Assembly (NCBI GenBank): GCA_000827325.1
Contig: KN832881.1
Coordinates: forward strand, 518,616 to 582,615
DNA length: 64,000 bases
Source: Oidiodendron maius Zn
Taxonomy: Eukaryota > Ascomycota > Leotiomycetes > Myxotrichaceae
Reading direction: 5' to 3'
Shown here: positions 1 to 13,100 of the stretch, in pieces
How positions within the stretch are numbered: position 1 is the stretch's first letter
Layout of the letters: each line of letters begins with the position of its first letter
Program-made: the position numbers and the translations under genes
Notes under the pieces: model-generated
Database searches by the model: none
Told to the model about the DNA's origin: nothing
The model's input: only the letters and a program-made list of their open reading frames with translations

Positions 1-1270
1 CTGTGGCCGACCAACGGCCATTACCTCTTGGGTAATGCAAGCACTGCCGCTTCCCATGCCAATGCGGAGTCCATCGACACCGGCTGCAATAAGTGACGCC
101 GCCTGTTCACGAGTCACGACGTTTCCGCCGATGACATCGAGGCCAGGGAACTTTCCCTTGATCCATTTGATCATTTCGATTTGGTACATACTGTTGCCTT
201 GGCTACTATCCAAGACAACGATATCCAGACCGGCGTCAACTAACTTTTGTAGTCTGATCTTGTCTTCCGGTCGTGTTCCAATGGCAGCAGCACAAATAAG
301 TTGTTTGGAATCTGGAAGTTTAGATGCCAACGGGAAATGGAGATTCTTGGTCAAATCGGATCGCGATATCATGGAAACGAGGTTTCCTTCAGAGTCGATG
401 ATAGGGAGTTTTCCTTTCTTTGACTTGGAGAGGATCTTGTTAGCTTCCAGTAATGTTGTCCCATGGTTAGCAGTAACAAGATCTGTAACCATAACAGCGG
501 AGACCGGTTGACGAAAGTCCTCTTCGAATTGGATATCTCGATTTGTAACAATGCCGATAAGCTTTGAGCCGAGCTTCCCGTTCTCTATTCCACGAGTATT
601 AGCGTTGCTATCTGGGATGGTCGATGTAGTCATATTGAAATCCACTTCTATTCATAAAGAGCATAGATTTGAATCCCCACGACCTTACGGTCAATACGGA
701 TGAACGAAAGTTATTTAAATATTGGTAATAATCATGGAAGTGCTTAAATGTTAAATAGGGAGCATGCTGACCTGTGACTGGGAAGCCCCCAAACCCCCAT
801 TTCTCCTTCAGGGCCTTAACCTCTCCAACGGTTGTATTGCGGCCGATGACAACAGGGTCCATGATGAAGCCGTTCTCGAATCGCTTAACCTTTTGCACCA
901 TCTCTGCTTGGGCTTCTGCCGAGCAGTTGTGATGAATAACCCCCAGTCCGCCCTGCAGGGCCATGTGAATTGCCATCTCATGCTCAGTGACAGTATCCAT
1001 GGGGGAGGAAACAAAAGGAGTTCTCAAGGTGATGCGCTTCGTGACTGGGGAATCTAGGTTGACATCGGAAGCTGCAAAGCCAATATAACCTGGCAAGACG
1101 AGAAAGTCGTTATATGTCAAGCCGCCATGCTTCTTAGAGTCGAGAAGAGATTTGATATCAAGTCCATCGCGTTCCTCGTACTGACTCAGGGCCTCGAGAG
1201 CCTTGGTGTGGTCTAAAACGGGACCAAAGAAGGACTCTGATGACCTAACATCGCCATTGCTGAGAGGCAT
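1..1270 (-). CDS. IMP dehydrogenase, 5' part of gene (runs off window)
   Basis: This enzyme oxidises IMP to XMP with NAD+, the committed step of guanine nucleotide synthesis in the cytosol. Exon 1 is 1270-772 and exon 2 starts at 611 and stays open to base 1. The 160-base intron (donor GTCAGC, acceptor CCCAG) joins a phase-1 codon, giving GFPVT followed by [17 protein letters not shown]. Exon 1 carries the N-terminal barrel start with [22 protein letters not shown] and GGLGVIHHN. The join falls inside the CBS (Bateman) module, which continues with [11 protein letters not shown]. Exon 2 then holds the nucleotide-binding segment and the catalytic loop [11 protein letters not shown], with the active-site cysteine. 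I chose the ATG at 1270 because the conserved protein begins there; an open stretch continues upstream without a good start. The C-terminal part of the barrel lies beyond the window. The gene is divergent from the IQGAP gene. Confidence 0.93.
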
Positions 1271-1963
1271 CGTGACGGGAGAGAACGGACAAGGGAGATG
1301 AGAAATATGGAGAGAGGGACACAAGTACAAGAAGAGTCGACACGTTTAGTGGGTGGGTAAAAGCGTGGTCGACGGGTCGAAGTCTCCTTCTCCCAAGAGA
1401 GAAAGGAAAAAGAAAGAAAGATTTTGGCATTTTCAAAATTTCGAGAGGTAGGAGCGCCCCGCAAGGACTGCACTAGGAGAAAAGGTTTCGCCGGAGAGCC
1501 TGAGCTTCAAGGCAGAACTTTTTTCCCGGAAAATGACAGGCATGACGGCATCAACTTATCGCCCAACGCGCTAACTCCCTTCGGCTTTTCGTAAACAGCC
1601 CAAAGTAAACAAACGCTATCCTGGCAGTTCAACGCCGACAAGAAAGTTCCCTCCAAATCGAACCGCCTCTTCCACCATCTTTCTCAGACGAATACTGGCA
1701 TTGCTAGCTCTTGTGGTAACGATTTCATATTGACAAAACAATCCGCGCACTCTAGACTACCTGTCCAGACTCTGCGCAACATCACCTTCCTCGCTGCGGT
1801 TCGGCGCAAGAGACGCCTAGGGCGAAGAGCAAAAGACATCTAACTCCTGCCGCCCGGAGCAGGCGGTTATCGGCCATATGTGCACGGTATCGTAGATGAA
1901 GTCTGCTGATTGCGAACTGCTGAACACTTGAGTTGATTTCCCAACGGTTTCCGAGACACCGGA
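1271..1963. promoter_or_regulatory. Shared divergent promoter region of IMP dehydrogenase and IQGAP genes
   Basis: This is a 693-base gap between two head-to-head start codons, so it must hold both 5' leaders and both promoters. The part next to the dehydrogenase start is purine-rich on the + strand (pyrimidine-rich in the sense of the gene), as is common near fungal start sites. I see no clear TATA box. No further gene is supported here. Confidence 0.5.
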
Positions 1964-4900
1964 ATGTCGTACCGCCATCCCCTCCAACAAACATTCACAG
2001 CCGAATACTCTACAACGAAGCGCCAACCTTCAAATGCATCCACGGCTTCTACGGCATATTCTACTTCCTCCGGCGCCTTTGAGCTGAGCCGCACAAGCAC
2101 GCTGTCTTCAACTGTGTCAAGCGGGTATGCCAGCCATAAACGAGGGCTGAGCGATGTAAACGGAATGTCTCCGGCCTTTGCGAATAATGGAGGCCGCAAT
2201 AGCCATGATATCAGTCCGAGCAATGCGTACAAGAGTGTGCGCCAGTCCCTTCGGCCTCTACCCCAGCCACCTAGTGCCTCTCCTCCCATGCGAGATCGCG
2301 CTGAATATCAGCACAGTCGGGCAAAGAGTGTAGAAGTTAGCAGGCCTGAGTTTAGAGACGAGTTCGCATCGACGCCGCCTGTTACTTCAATCGTACAAAC
2401 GGCTGCGGTCCGTCCACACTCAATGTTACTGAGCCGTTCCGACTCGATCAGTCGGGGGCGCACGTCACGAAGTTCTACTGTCCCACACCAGCACAGCCCT
2501 CTTGCTGCTCCAGACCTTCAAAGTCTACAGAAATCATCAACTAGCCAATTGCGAACACTGTCCAAATTTGCCGAAAGCGGAGAGGCGGATGATTTCACCA
2601 TTAAAGCGCCGTCTCAAGAAGTAGCTGGTCTCCACGGCCGACGCAGACTCCAACGAAGCGATAGAACTCAGGGCGGCCGCGCCTCCGGCGCCGCTCTTAG
2701 CAAGAATAATGGGTATGGCTGGGAAGGACGCAACTGGATGGATAAGCAAAGACAGTTTCTGCAGGCATATGAGTATCTCTGTCACATCGGAGAAGCAAAG
2801 GAGTGGATTGAGGACATCTTACAGCGGCCGATACCTCCGATTGTGCAGCTTGAGGAAACTCTAAGAGATGGTGTGACCCTGGCAGAGATCGTAGATTCAC
2901 TGTACCCTGAGCGCCGAATACGAATTTTCAGACATCCCAAGCTTCAATTTCGACATTCTGACAATATCGCCATTTTCTTTCGATTTCTCGCGGAGCTTGA
3001 ATTGCCCGATCTCTTCCGATTCGAATTGATCGACTTATACGAGAAGAAAAATATTCCCAAAGTCATCTATTGCATTCATGCTTTAAGCTGGTTGCTATAC
3101 AGGAAAGGCATTGTGGATTTCACCATTGACAATCTCGTTGGGCAATTGGAATTTGAGCATCATGAATTAGAGGCGGTGCAGAAAGGTTTGGATATGGCGG
3201 GTGTCAGCATGCCCTCCTTTGGCAATATGGGTGCAGACTTCGGTGTAGAACCTTCCCCGGAACCAGAGCCCGTTGAGAGCGAGGAGGATCGAATAGATCG
3301 TGAGCTTGGAGAGAACGAGGGGGCGATCCTTGATCTTCAAGCGCAAATTCGAGGTGCAGCACTTCGAATGCGTCTAGGTTATACAATGCGTCATCTATGG
3401 GACTCCGAAGCTATACTAATCGAGTTACAATCCCGAATTCGAGGTGACTTTGCCAGGCAGATTGCTGGATATCGACTTGGCATGCGCCTGTTCGCTATCA
3501 ACCTCCAGAGCAGAGCTCGTGGATTCTTGGTGCGGCGGAGACAAATAAATCAGGAAAGATTCTGGAGAAGCAGGGAGGCAGATGTGCTGCAGATACAGAG
3601 CCTGATCAGGGCCAAGAAAGCCCGAGACGAGGTACGCATGATGAGATCCCAGCTGCGAAGCAAAGAGCTTGTTGCAAGAGCATTGCAAGCTAGTATTCGG
3701 GGTTTTCTTATTCGAAAAGGCTTGGCAACGCAAGAGAAAGAGACGAGGTCTTTGGCCGGCCCAGTGAAGAGCTTGCAAGCCACCATCAGAGGCATGCTTC
3801 TCAGACGCGAAGTTGCTCAGGACCGCGAATATCTCGGGCGTGAAGCGAATTCTATCAGCTCGGTTCAGTCGATCATACGTGCCAAGCTAATGAAAGATCA
3901 GGTTTCTCGACAAAGAGAAGCTCTTAAGAAGTTGTCGCCCATGTGGGAAGCAATTCAAGCAGCTTCTAGAGGAATGCTCGTTCGAAAGCGAGTTCAATCG
4001 ACGAGGCAAGGCTTAAAACCTCACGCTCTTAACCTCACTACCGTACAAGCTTTCATTCGTGCGGCAGCAGTGCGGCGGGGTATGGCATCGACTCTGTCAG
4101 CCTTGCAGAAACAAGAGTCATCCATATCAGGACTGCAGGTACGCGTCCGTGGGATGCTGCTGCGTGGAAAAGTTGCTAAAGACCTTCATTCGCTTGCGTT
4201 ACAAGTTCCAATAATATCACGTCTCCAAGGCTACAACAGAGGTTATCTACTACGTCAACGCAACGACACTCTATTAAGCCGTTTGCAATCCAACAATGCT
4301 GAAATTGTTCAGCTCCAGGCGCTATGTCGAGCCGTACTTCTTCGCAATGACATTGGAATGCTCCTTGGAGAATTGGAAGGCGAAGACGAGTCCATTGTGG
4401 AGGTACAAGCAGCCGCAAAAGCTTTCATGGTCCGGGCTAGGTTCGCTGAGAAGCAGCGCTTCTTTAAGGAGAACATGCAAAAGGTCGTCAAGCTTCAGAG
4501 TTTTGTCCGAGGCAAGTTGCAAGGTGAAGCGTACAAGAGTTTGACCACAGGAAAGAATCCGCCAGTGAATACGGTCAAGAACTTTGTGCACTTGCTTAAC
4601 GATAGTGATTTCGACTTCAACGAGGAGATAGAATTCGAGCGATATCGCAAAACTGTTGTGCAGCAAGTTCGACAAAATGAGATGGCAGAGCAATACATCG
4701 ATCAGCTAGATATAAAGATCGCGCTGTTGGTGAAGAACAAGATCACTCTGGATGAAGTGGTAAAACACCAGAGAAATTTTGGTGGGCACTCTGGGAACCT
4801 TCTAGTCAACACTTCTATGGCATCTGGGAATCAATTCGATCTCAAGGCCCTGAACAAAAATTCAAGAAAGAAGCTCGAATCGTACCAAGAACTATTTTTT

Positions 4901-6993
4901 ACCCTTCAAACACAGCCTCAATACCTTGCACGACTGTTCAGGCGAATACGAGAACAGGGCACAGCAGAAACAAGTTGCAAGCGGATAGAGACGCTGATGA
5001 TGGGTCTGTTCGGCTATGCTCAGAAGCGAAGAGAGGAGTACTATCTCCTGAAGCTTATTTCCCGATCTGTGAAAGAAGAAGTCGATGGATTAAACTCAGT
5101 TCAAGATTTCATCCGCGGAAATTTCTTTTGGACCAAGCTTCTAGCCAACTACACGAGATCGCCACGGGACAGAAAGTATCTTCGTGAGCTCCTTGGCCCT
5201 TTAATCCAAACCAATATCATTGAAGATCCAGCCCTCGATCTCGAAAGCGACCCCATGCAGATCTACCGGTCCGCTATCAACAATGAAGAGCTTCGCACTG
5301 GGCGACCCAGTCAAAGACCGCTTGATATTCCTCGAGAGGTTGCCATCAAAGACCCAGAAACCCGTGATATGTTTATTGACCACTTGAGAGACCTTCGAGA
5401 AATTGCGGATCAGTTCCTACTCGCCCTAGAGACGCTGCTACACAAGATGCCATACGGAGTCCGATTCGTATGCCAGCAAACTTTTGAAGCTCTCTGTGAG
5501 CATTTCCCTCGCGAACCCCAGCAGCACCTTCTTCAAGTTGCCGGTAACTGGCTGTGGAAGTTTTACCTCCAACCGGCACTGACAGCTCCGGAATCTATGG
5601 GTGTGATGGAGAGACAGTTGACACCCCTCCAGAAGCGGAACTTAGGTGAGGTTGCCAAGGTACTTAGTCAAGTAGCCGGTGGTAGGCTGTTTGGGGGGGG
5701 AAATGTTTATCTACAGCCGCTAAATGCGTACGTCGGAGAAGCGATCGAACGGGTTATGTCAATTTTCTCGGGCATGATATCAGTTCCAGATGCCGAAAGC
5801 ACGTTCGACATTGACGAGTTCAACGACTTATACGCCCGAACAAAACCCACTCTATATATCAAGATGGCCGATATCTTCGCTATTCACAAGCTTGTTGCCG
5901 CAGATCTGCCCTACATTTGTCCTAATAGAGACGACATACTTCGTGAGATTGTGCAGGAGCTCGGAAGTGCGAAGAATAACGAGACCGAGATGGTTGGTGT
6001 CACCTCCACCGATATTCAAATGATACTTAATCCCAAGCTACACGACATTGAAGACCCTGAAGCAGAGGTAAAGGCACTCTTTATGGAGACGAAACGATGT
6101 GTCTTATATATCATTCGTGTGCAGTCAGGACAGAATCTCATGGAAATTTTGGTCCGCCCTATCTCCAGGGAGGATGATCAAAAGTGGCAGGAATTGTTGC
6201 GAGAAGAATTTTCAGAGGGCAACAAGACACGTGGGGCATACTCGGATGCAAATACATTAGTTGACATCAAGTCCATGTCTTACAAAGAACTCAAAGCTAC
6301 GGCACTAGAAAATATCATGCGACTTGAACAAATGGGCAGAATATCGCGTCACAACTATTATCAAGATATTCTAAACGCAATTGCCCTGGACATTCGAACC
6401 AAGAGTCGGCGACGGGTGCAGAGACAGAGGGAACTGGAGGGTGTTCGACAGACGTTGGGTAATCTGAGTGAAAAGGCCCAGTGGCTTGAATCACAGCGTA
6501 AAAGCTACGATAACTACATCGAACAGGCCATGATGACTTTGCAGAAAAAGGGGTAGGTTCTTCATTCTAAACTATCGGGCATTTTCACTAACATCCATAC
6601 AGCAAGAAGCGATTCCTTATGCCATTTTCAAAGCAGTATAATCATGAACGCGAACTCGAGCGATCCGGCCGCAAGCCCAAATTTGGATCTTTCAAGTACT
6701 CTGCAAGGACACTATCAGACAAGGGCGTCCTCGTGGCATGGAAGGGCTTCGGTGAGAGAGAATGGGATAAAGTTAATCTTACCATCTCTTGTGATCAGGT
6801 GGGCGTGTTCTTCATAGAAGGAAGTAAGGGAAGCATCCAGATTCCCGGCGCCAGCGCCCAGGTCCCCATGGATTCGTTATTAGCAGCGCAGTTTGCCAAC
6901 CATCAGTACATGGACCTCTTTGAGGATTGCATGAGGCTTAACGTGAACTTATTGCTGCATCTGATTTATAAGAAGTTCTACCGGACGGAATGA
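1964..6993 (+). CDS. IQGAP-type Ras GTPase-activating-like scaffold
   Basis: This is the fungal IQGAP (Rng2/Iqg1 family), a scaffold that organises the actomyosin ring and septation at the cell cortex. Exons are 1964-6552 and 6603-6993; a 50-base intron (GTAGGT..ATACAG) joins KKG to KKRF in frame, giving about 1659 residues. A Ser/Thr-rich N-terminus of about 250 residues is followed by a calponin-homology domain (roughly 255-395, with GRNWMDKQRQFL and LRDGVTLAEIVDSLYP). Next come about 14 IQ-like repeats of the LQxxIRGxxxR type (roughly 450-870). The GAP-related domain lies around 1030-1260 (NFFWTKLLANYTRSPRD) and the RasGAP C-terminal domain ends the protein. IQ motifs bind calmodulin or myosin light chains in this family. 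The last exon is short and would be missed without splicing. Identification is secure; the exact IQ count is by eye. Confidence 0.94.
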
Positions 6994-7694
6994 TGAGATG
7001 ACGGAGGCGCACGACAGCTGGAAGAGATATGATAGAGACGGGTTCTCGTCTGGTTTGGCGTCGGTGTGCTTTGCATTAGTTTGGCGTTGCTTCACAAAGG
7101 ATGGGAAAGATTGGAACAGTAGCGTGAGAACACAGCTTATCAGTTAAGATTAGTAGTATTATTGTGTACATGTCTTTCAATTCGGGTAAAAGATGGGATG
7201 CTAGCACGGATTCTACTAGAGATATCGCAACTGATCAAATGATGTATGTTTGTGCTGTTACAGGCTTTCATCTTCACTTCGCCACATAATCTTTGTTATT
7301 CATTATTAGAATTTCAGTCTCAATTTCGGGAAACCAATATTAGCCACGATATATGTATATGCACCCCTACCTTTTCAAAACAGTAAGCACGGTTTGTAGA
7401 GAAGCTTTGAACTTCATTATACTCTTTTGCAGATAGGCATATAGAATTTTGGAGGCAAATTGTATTTTATGAGGCACAGTCCGTCCAGTAGAACCACTCG
7501 CCCCCAAATCTTAATCTTTTCCCCACCATTACCAGCGCCCAATGACCATATCTTCGCTCTGAAATCATTAGTAGCCCACGAATATGTTAGATCCGTATTA
7601 TGCTGTTATGCTTGTGGAATCCCATTATATCCCATATCTGGTTATGCATAAAATTCAGTCAGCGTTTATACCCCTAATCTGTGATCCAAGGAAT
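6994..7694. other. Convergent intergenic region
   Basis: These 701 bases separate the 3' ends of the IQGAP gene and the MFS transporter gene. They must hold both 3' untranslated regions. The sequence is moderately AT-rich with no open frame that looks coding, and I see nothing else in it. Confidence 0.5.
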
Positions 7695-10059
7695 TCAATT
7701 GAAACTTGTTCCACCAGTGCCATGTCCAAAATTCGACGCAGCCAGACCATTGCTCAATCTCCTACCTCCACCAGGGCCAACAATCCCACCAATGACACCT
7801 ATTGGGTTACTAATGTCGCGCCCAACGCTATTTTTCTTTCCTCGGCCTTCTTCCCCAGATATCTTCCGAGAGGAACTCATCCTTGAGGATACTCTGTTTA
7901 ATGGCGGGAACATTTCTTCATCAGAATCAGCCATTGCTATTTCATCTCCATCCAAGATCCCGCCCTCCCTTTCATCTGAAATGGTATCAGGGGTCTCCTC
8001 CTCCTCCTCTGCATCACTATTGGTTTCTGTACTTGAAAACCCATCCATTTCTATAACGGACCATAAAGGAACAGCACCGAGTATGGCGATGACGCTCAAA
8101 AGCCACCACGCCGTAATCACATATCCTCTCTCAAGTCCCCAGGTAAACGTTGCACCTGTAACTGCAGGACCAACGGCTCTTCCTATGGCACTAATGCTAA
8201 CTGCAAATCCGTTCAGGGTCCCCAGGATACGGAGGCTCCTAGCGGAGTTAGTGAGGAGAATCGTGGAGCTAGGAAAGGCGAATATGACGGCGAAAGACTT
8301 GAGCAGCATAATGCCAAATATAGCAACTTGCTGCAGAATAGGATCTTGAATGAGCGCCGTAAACGGAATTATGAAGTAAACGATTGGAAACAGAACTGCG
8401 CAGCATTTATAGCAGCGCAGAACGCCATATTTTCTTGCTACTGGCGGGAAGATGAGGAACTGAATAACACCGCTGCAGAGGCCATAGAGTGTGAAGAGGG
8501 TGCCAATGCGACCGGAGGCAAGGTCAAATCCACCAGAGAACTTAAATGGCAGGTGTACCTCTGGAGCGTTTATGTCTTGACGAGGTCGGTGAAGGAAAAT
8601 GGGGAGCAGTTGGTCGGAAGTTGTTGAGTGAAGGGAAAGAGTTGCATATACGGCGAGGTTTAGAACGGATTGGCGAGTAAAGACTTCCGCCATAGTGGGG
8701 CGAGGTAGAACTGGTTTGGATAAAAGAGACTTGTCCAAAGTTCTGGTGGATCTGGGAGAGGATGGTAGGAGATGTGAAGCTTCTTCGCCAATGAAATGAC
8801 GTTTGGAACGCTTCGTGTTTTTGTGAAACGGCGAGATGTATCGAGCAACTGAAACAACTCGTCTACCCAAGGCCAGACCCCAGTCCTTCCTATGGCGTTT
8901 TGATTCTAATGTTTCCTGTCACTTGTTAGAAAAGAGAATATGTCTAAGCGCAATTACATTTTGGCGTACCTGCAGGAACAAGAAACCGGTGGCGATGCCA
9001 ATAAGAAAAAAGCCGCTCGCAATCAAGTTGGGCAGAACGAAAGGGAACTTGAGTAAGAATTTGTTGTGTCCAAAGATGCCAGGCCAGTTTTGAGCGGGCT
9101 TGGCAAAAAAACCTCCTAAGGATGGCCCTACAATCGATCCCAAGCTCCATATAAGAGGCATTAAAGTAAAAGCTCTTGGTTGCAGTTCTTTCTGAGGAAC
9201 CATCTCCGCAACCATAGTACGAATAATACCGACTATGAGAGAATTAGCTGCGTAGAAAGAAAGTACCGGTTGTTAATACCATTTCCGTTGAAAGCGCCGG
9301 CGAATGCTCTAGCTATAATAGCCATGGGCAGGTTTGTGGACAGACCCCATACCAAACTAAATATGAGCGTGCATGTGAGTCCGGTTAATATTGTTGGCTT
9401 TCGGCCGAATCTATCTGAAGCTCTCCCCCAGAGTATGGCGGTCAGACACTGTGAGAGGGAGAAGACGGCAGAGGTGATTCCAGCCCATCTTGCAACGTCT
9501 CTTTTTTTCACACCAAAGCTCTCGACCATTTCCGGCTATAATATCACATGAGCAGGGTATTGGCAAATGCTGCGTCGAATACTGACCAAGTACGGAAAGA
9601 CCGAAGTCATTGAAACGGGCTCTGCGAACCTGCATATTGCTATACGTTCACCAAGTCAGCGGCGTAGATGAAGGGGATATGGTTTAAGGAACTTCATGTA
9701 GAATATCTAAGGAGATATTATTCAGAATATTTTAAAGCTATGGCTTTAGACACTTGCTCCAGATGGCTGTGGATTCGGCGCTTAGAGATCATGGGCAAGG
9801 CAGGGCCGAGACCTCTTGCCAAGGGATATACCAGGTTATATTCAGAGCAAAAAAGAATTTAAAGCATGTCCAGTTATAATCCCTTCGATATAGGTGAGAT
9901 TCAAAGATCTGTTGGACTCTGCACTTTGTGTATATTGAAATTGCTCCTTTTCTTGCACTGTCTCCGAACGTGGGGGAAGCTGAGAAGGCGAAACTCACCC
10001 AGAATAGCAAGTTGCCTTACCGGCAACTTGGGAGGTCCGCGAGACCTCGATATCGACAT
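7695..10059 (-). CDS. MFS transporter, DHA1-like (multidrug / ZIFL type)
   Basis: This is a predicted proton-coupled efflux or small-solute transporter of a cell or vacuole membrane. Five exons fit: 10059-9999, 9639-9587, 9535-9280, 9232-8970 and 8915-7695, about 617 residues. The joins restore the family signature LPVRQLAILAICRFAEP, then SMTSVFPYL-PEMVESF, and the cytoplasmic loop motif GRASDRFGRKPTIL between helices 2 and 3. Further on are IIRTMVAEMVP and GPSLGGFFAKP. The C-terminal half follows a long cytosolic linker and the protein ends in an acidic, Ser-rich tail (DAEEEEETPDT). The first intron is 359 bases, far longer than the others (48-54). I chose the ATG at 10059 because the frame upstream of it has no ATG before a stop. 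Substrate cannot be told from sequence. Confidence 0.85.
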
Positions 10060-10515
10060 TCGGGGATATGGCAAAGATTCTAGAGGGCTGGTCAACCAAC
10101 CGCTTCAACTCTACCAAATATATGAAGAGTGAGGTATGACTCGAGAGGCTCTTCAGCTGTAAGGATTCGCCTGGTCACAAGTGGAGGGTTCCGGGGATGG
10201 AAATACCATTCTCCGGTGCCCGCGGGCGGCGAATCGGGATAGCAACGAGCCATTTACCCGATAATGACGTTCCGTCTCACGTGCTTTGGCCGTCGCGGTG
10301 GCGGGTCGTGAAAAGTGGGAGTGGGATAATTAGATGGGGAGCTTCACGAAGCTCTAGCCACTCAAAGCAGGTGGTGGTTGAAACACCTATCTCTGGGGAT
10401 TGTGCAATCTGCAGTCGTTCTTGGCTACATCAATGATTACCCGATACGGACGGTGCCATTTATTCTAGTTCTTTGTTACTTAAGGGCCTCTCCCTCTCAG
10501 CTCTCTGGCATTTGT
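10060..10515. promoter_or_regulatory. Divergent promoter region, MFS transporter and M28 peptidase
   Basis: These 456 bases lie between two divergent start codons. They contain a CACGTG E-box near 10279 (context TCACGTGCTTTGG), a site type bound by bHLH factors such as Cbf1-like proteins. I see no convincing TATA box and no gene. Confidence 0.4.
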
Positions 10516-12970
10516 ATGCCGCCACGCCACAATATGGAGAGCACTGAGCGGACGCCCCTAATCGCAACAGTCGTCGTCGCCGCGCCTCGACAACGATACC
10601 GCCATAATTTTGTTCGTCGTACATGCACAGCCATCTTAGTATGTGCTTTGGCTGCTGTGACGGTCGTGTTTCTTTTTGGTCCACGATACCACGCACATTA
10701 TCCGCACCACGGAAAGTCGAACGCCATCAGCTTCAAGGAGCTCCAAGACATATTGCTAGACACACCGAAGGAAGAGACGGCCCGAGAATGGAGTAGATAT
10801 TATACTTCTGGACCCCATTTGGCAGGAAAGAATTACAGTCAAGCTCAATGGACACAGGAGCGTTGGGTGGAGTTTGGCATCAAGGCCGAAATTGTGGCTT
10901 ATGATACCTATATCAACTACCCACTTGGGCACCGGCTGGCTCTCTATGAGAAAGATGCCTCCTCTCGTTTGGATCCAAGTTCGGGCGTTGATGCCTGGAA
11001 AGTTAAATTCGAGGCTAGTCTAGAGGAAGATGTGTTGGAGTCTGATCCTACCACAGGTTTGGAAAACCGAGTTCCTACATTTCATGGCTACTCGGCCTCT
11101 GGCAATGTGACAGCTCCATTCGTCTATGTCAACTACGGCACATATCAAGACTACGAAGACTTGATTCGAGCAAATGTTAGCTTGAAGGGAAAGATTGCTA
11201 TTGCCAAGTATGGCGGCATCTTCAGAGGTCTCAAAGTCAAACGAGCTCAGGACTTGGGAATGGTAGGAGCCGTTCTGTATACAGACCCTGGAGATGACGG
11301 ACCTGTCACGGAGGAAAATGGAATTGCGACTTATCCAGATGGCCCCGCACGACATCCCTCCAGTGTTCAGCGGGGAAGCACGCAGTTTTTGAGTTTGGCT
11401 CCTGGAGACCCGTGAGTGCTTCATCATCTACTTCTGATATTTACTAACCTTCTCCAGGACTACTCCTGGCTATCCTTCCAAACCCGGAGTACCTCGCCAA
11501 CCTGTCGACGGTGCTATTCCGTCGATCCCCTCCATTCCAATTTCGTATCTTGATGCCATTCCTATCCTTGCAGCACTTAATGGGCATGGTCCATCAGCCA
11601 AAGATATCAATGTCTATTGGAGGAAGAACCTTGGCCTGAAGTACAAAGGTGTGGAATACAATATTGGGCCGTCCCCAGACAACCTAGTATTGAACTTGGT
11701 CAATGAGCAAGAATATGTTACAACCCCTCTATGGAATGTCATTGGAGTTGTTAATGGTACAATCTCCGATGAGGTTGTTGTTATCGGAAATCATCGGGAT
11801 GCTTGGATTGCTGGAGGCGCAGGAGATCCCAATAGTGGCTCGGCGGCACTTAATGAAGTCATCCGAAGCTTTGGTAAAGCTATTGAGAAAGGCTGGAAGC
11901 CTCTGCGCACTATTGTCTTCGCAAGTTGGGATGGCGAAGAATATGGCCTAGTCGGATCCACGGAATGGGTAGAGGAATATCTCCCATGGCTGTCGCATGC
12001 TAATATTGCCTATGTAAATGTCGATGTGGCAACTACGGGCCCAACGTTCCATGCTTCTGCAAGTCCGTTGCTGAACAAAGTCCTCCATGAAGTGGTTTCA
12101 TTAGTTCCATCTCCGAACCAGACCATCCCAGGCCAAACGATTGGTGATCTCTGGGATGGTCGTATCCACACTATGGGTAGTGGAAGCGACTTTACAGCAT
12201 TCCAAGACTTCGCTGGAATCCCTTCAATTGACATGGGATTTTCTCCTAATCCTTCTATGCCAGAAAATACTGCAGATACCCCCATTTATCAGTATCACTC
12301 AAACTACGATTCTTTTCACTGGATGGAGACTTTCGGAGATCCGGGCTTCCACTATCATGCGGCCGTTGCGAAGCTGTGGGGGTTGTTCACTGCTAGGTTG
12401 GTCGAAGCTCCTGTCATTCCTCTTAATTCTACAGACTATGCCATTGCGATAGGAAAGTATATTTCTGCCGTTGAGGACAAGCTGGATGCAGTCATGACCG
12501 GAACTGCTATCAAGGGAGACGATATCGAGATCCGGGCACGTCCTAATGCAGTCGGAGCGACTGGCAATATCAACGACCTTAAAGTATCATTTAAGAGACT
12601 TCACAAAGCTAGTTCTAGCTTCAGCTCTGCAGCAGAAGCACATGATGCCTTTGCCGCAGAATTAGCCTGGGAGGCTGAGAAGCACATTCCGTGGTGGAAA
12701 TTCCTGTGGAAGCTCAAGCTCTTCTACAGGATTCGGAGAGTCAATAACAAATACAAATATCTTGAGAGACAGTTTCTATACAAGGAAGGATTAGATGGAC
12801 GATCATGGTTTAAGCACGTCATTTTTGCTCCAGGCCTGTGGACAGGATATGCTGGTGCGGTATTCCCAGGGTTGGATGAGGCCATTGCTGTGAAAGATTA
12901 TAGCAATGCGCAGAGGTGGATTGAGATTATTGAGACCACAATTTTTAAGGCTTCTAAGAGCCTGGAGTGA
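10516..12970 (+). CDS. Glutamate carboxypeptidase II-like M28B peptidase (Vps70/transferrin-receptor family)
   Basis: This is a type II membrane metallopeptidase, probably vacuolar or at the cell surface, that trims peptides. Exons are 10516-11411 and 11458-12970; a 46-base intron (GTGAGT..CTCCAG) joins APGDP to TTPGYP in frame. A membrane anchor lies at about residues 35-58 (TCTAILVCALAAVTVVFLFG), then a PA domain inserted in the peptidase fold, then the zinc centre. Visible metal-site motifs are GNHRDAW, AGDPNSGSAAL, SWDGEEYGLVGS, the Asp in VNVDVATTG and the late His in YHSNYDSFHWM. This matches the two-zinc arrangement of GCPII. The C-terminus is the helical dimerisation domain. A second in-frame ATG at 10534 is also possible. 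The final codons and the stop are part of a 77-bp tandem duplication. Confidence 0.9.
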
Positions 12971-13100
12971 TTAGATCTCACTAACGTGATTCTGGATGAG
13001 GACTTCATTGGCTTATTGAGTGGAAGGCTTCTAAGAGCATGGAGTATTTAGATCTCACTAACGTGATTCTGGATGAGAACTTCATTGGCTTATTGAGTGG
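12947..13100 (+). repeat. 77-bp tandem direct duplication across a stop codon
   Basis: Two copies, 12947-13023 and 13024-13100, are in direct head-to-tail array and differ at only four positions. Copy 1 contains the last eight codons and the stop of the M28 peptidase gene. Copy 2 lies wholly in the 3' untranslated region and repeats the same end-of-gene sequence with its own in-frame terminators. It is a local slippage-type duplication rather than a transposon: no inverted ends or target-site pattern is visible. Confidence 0.92.
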
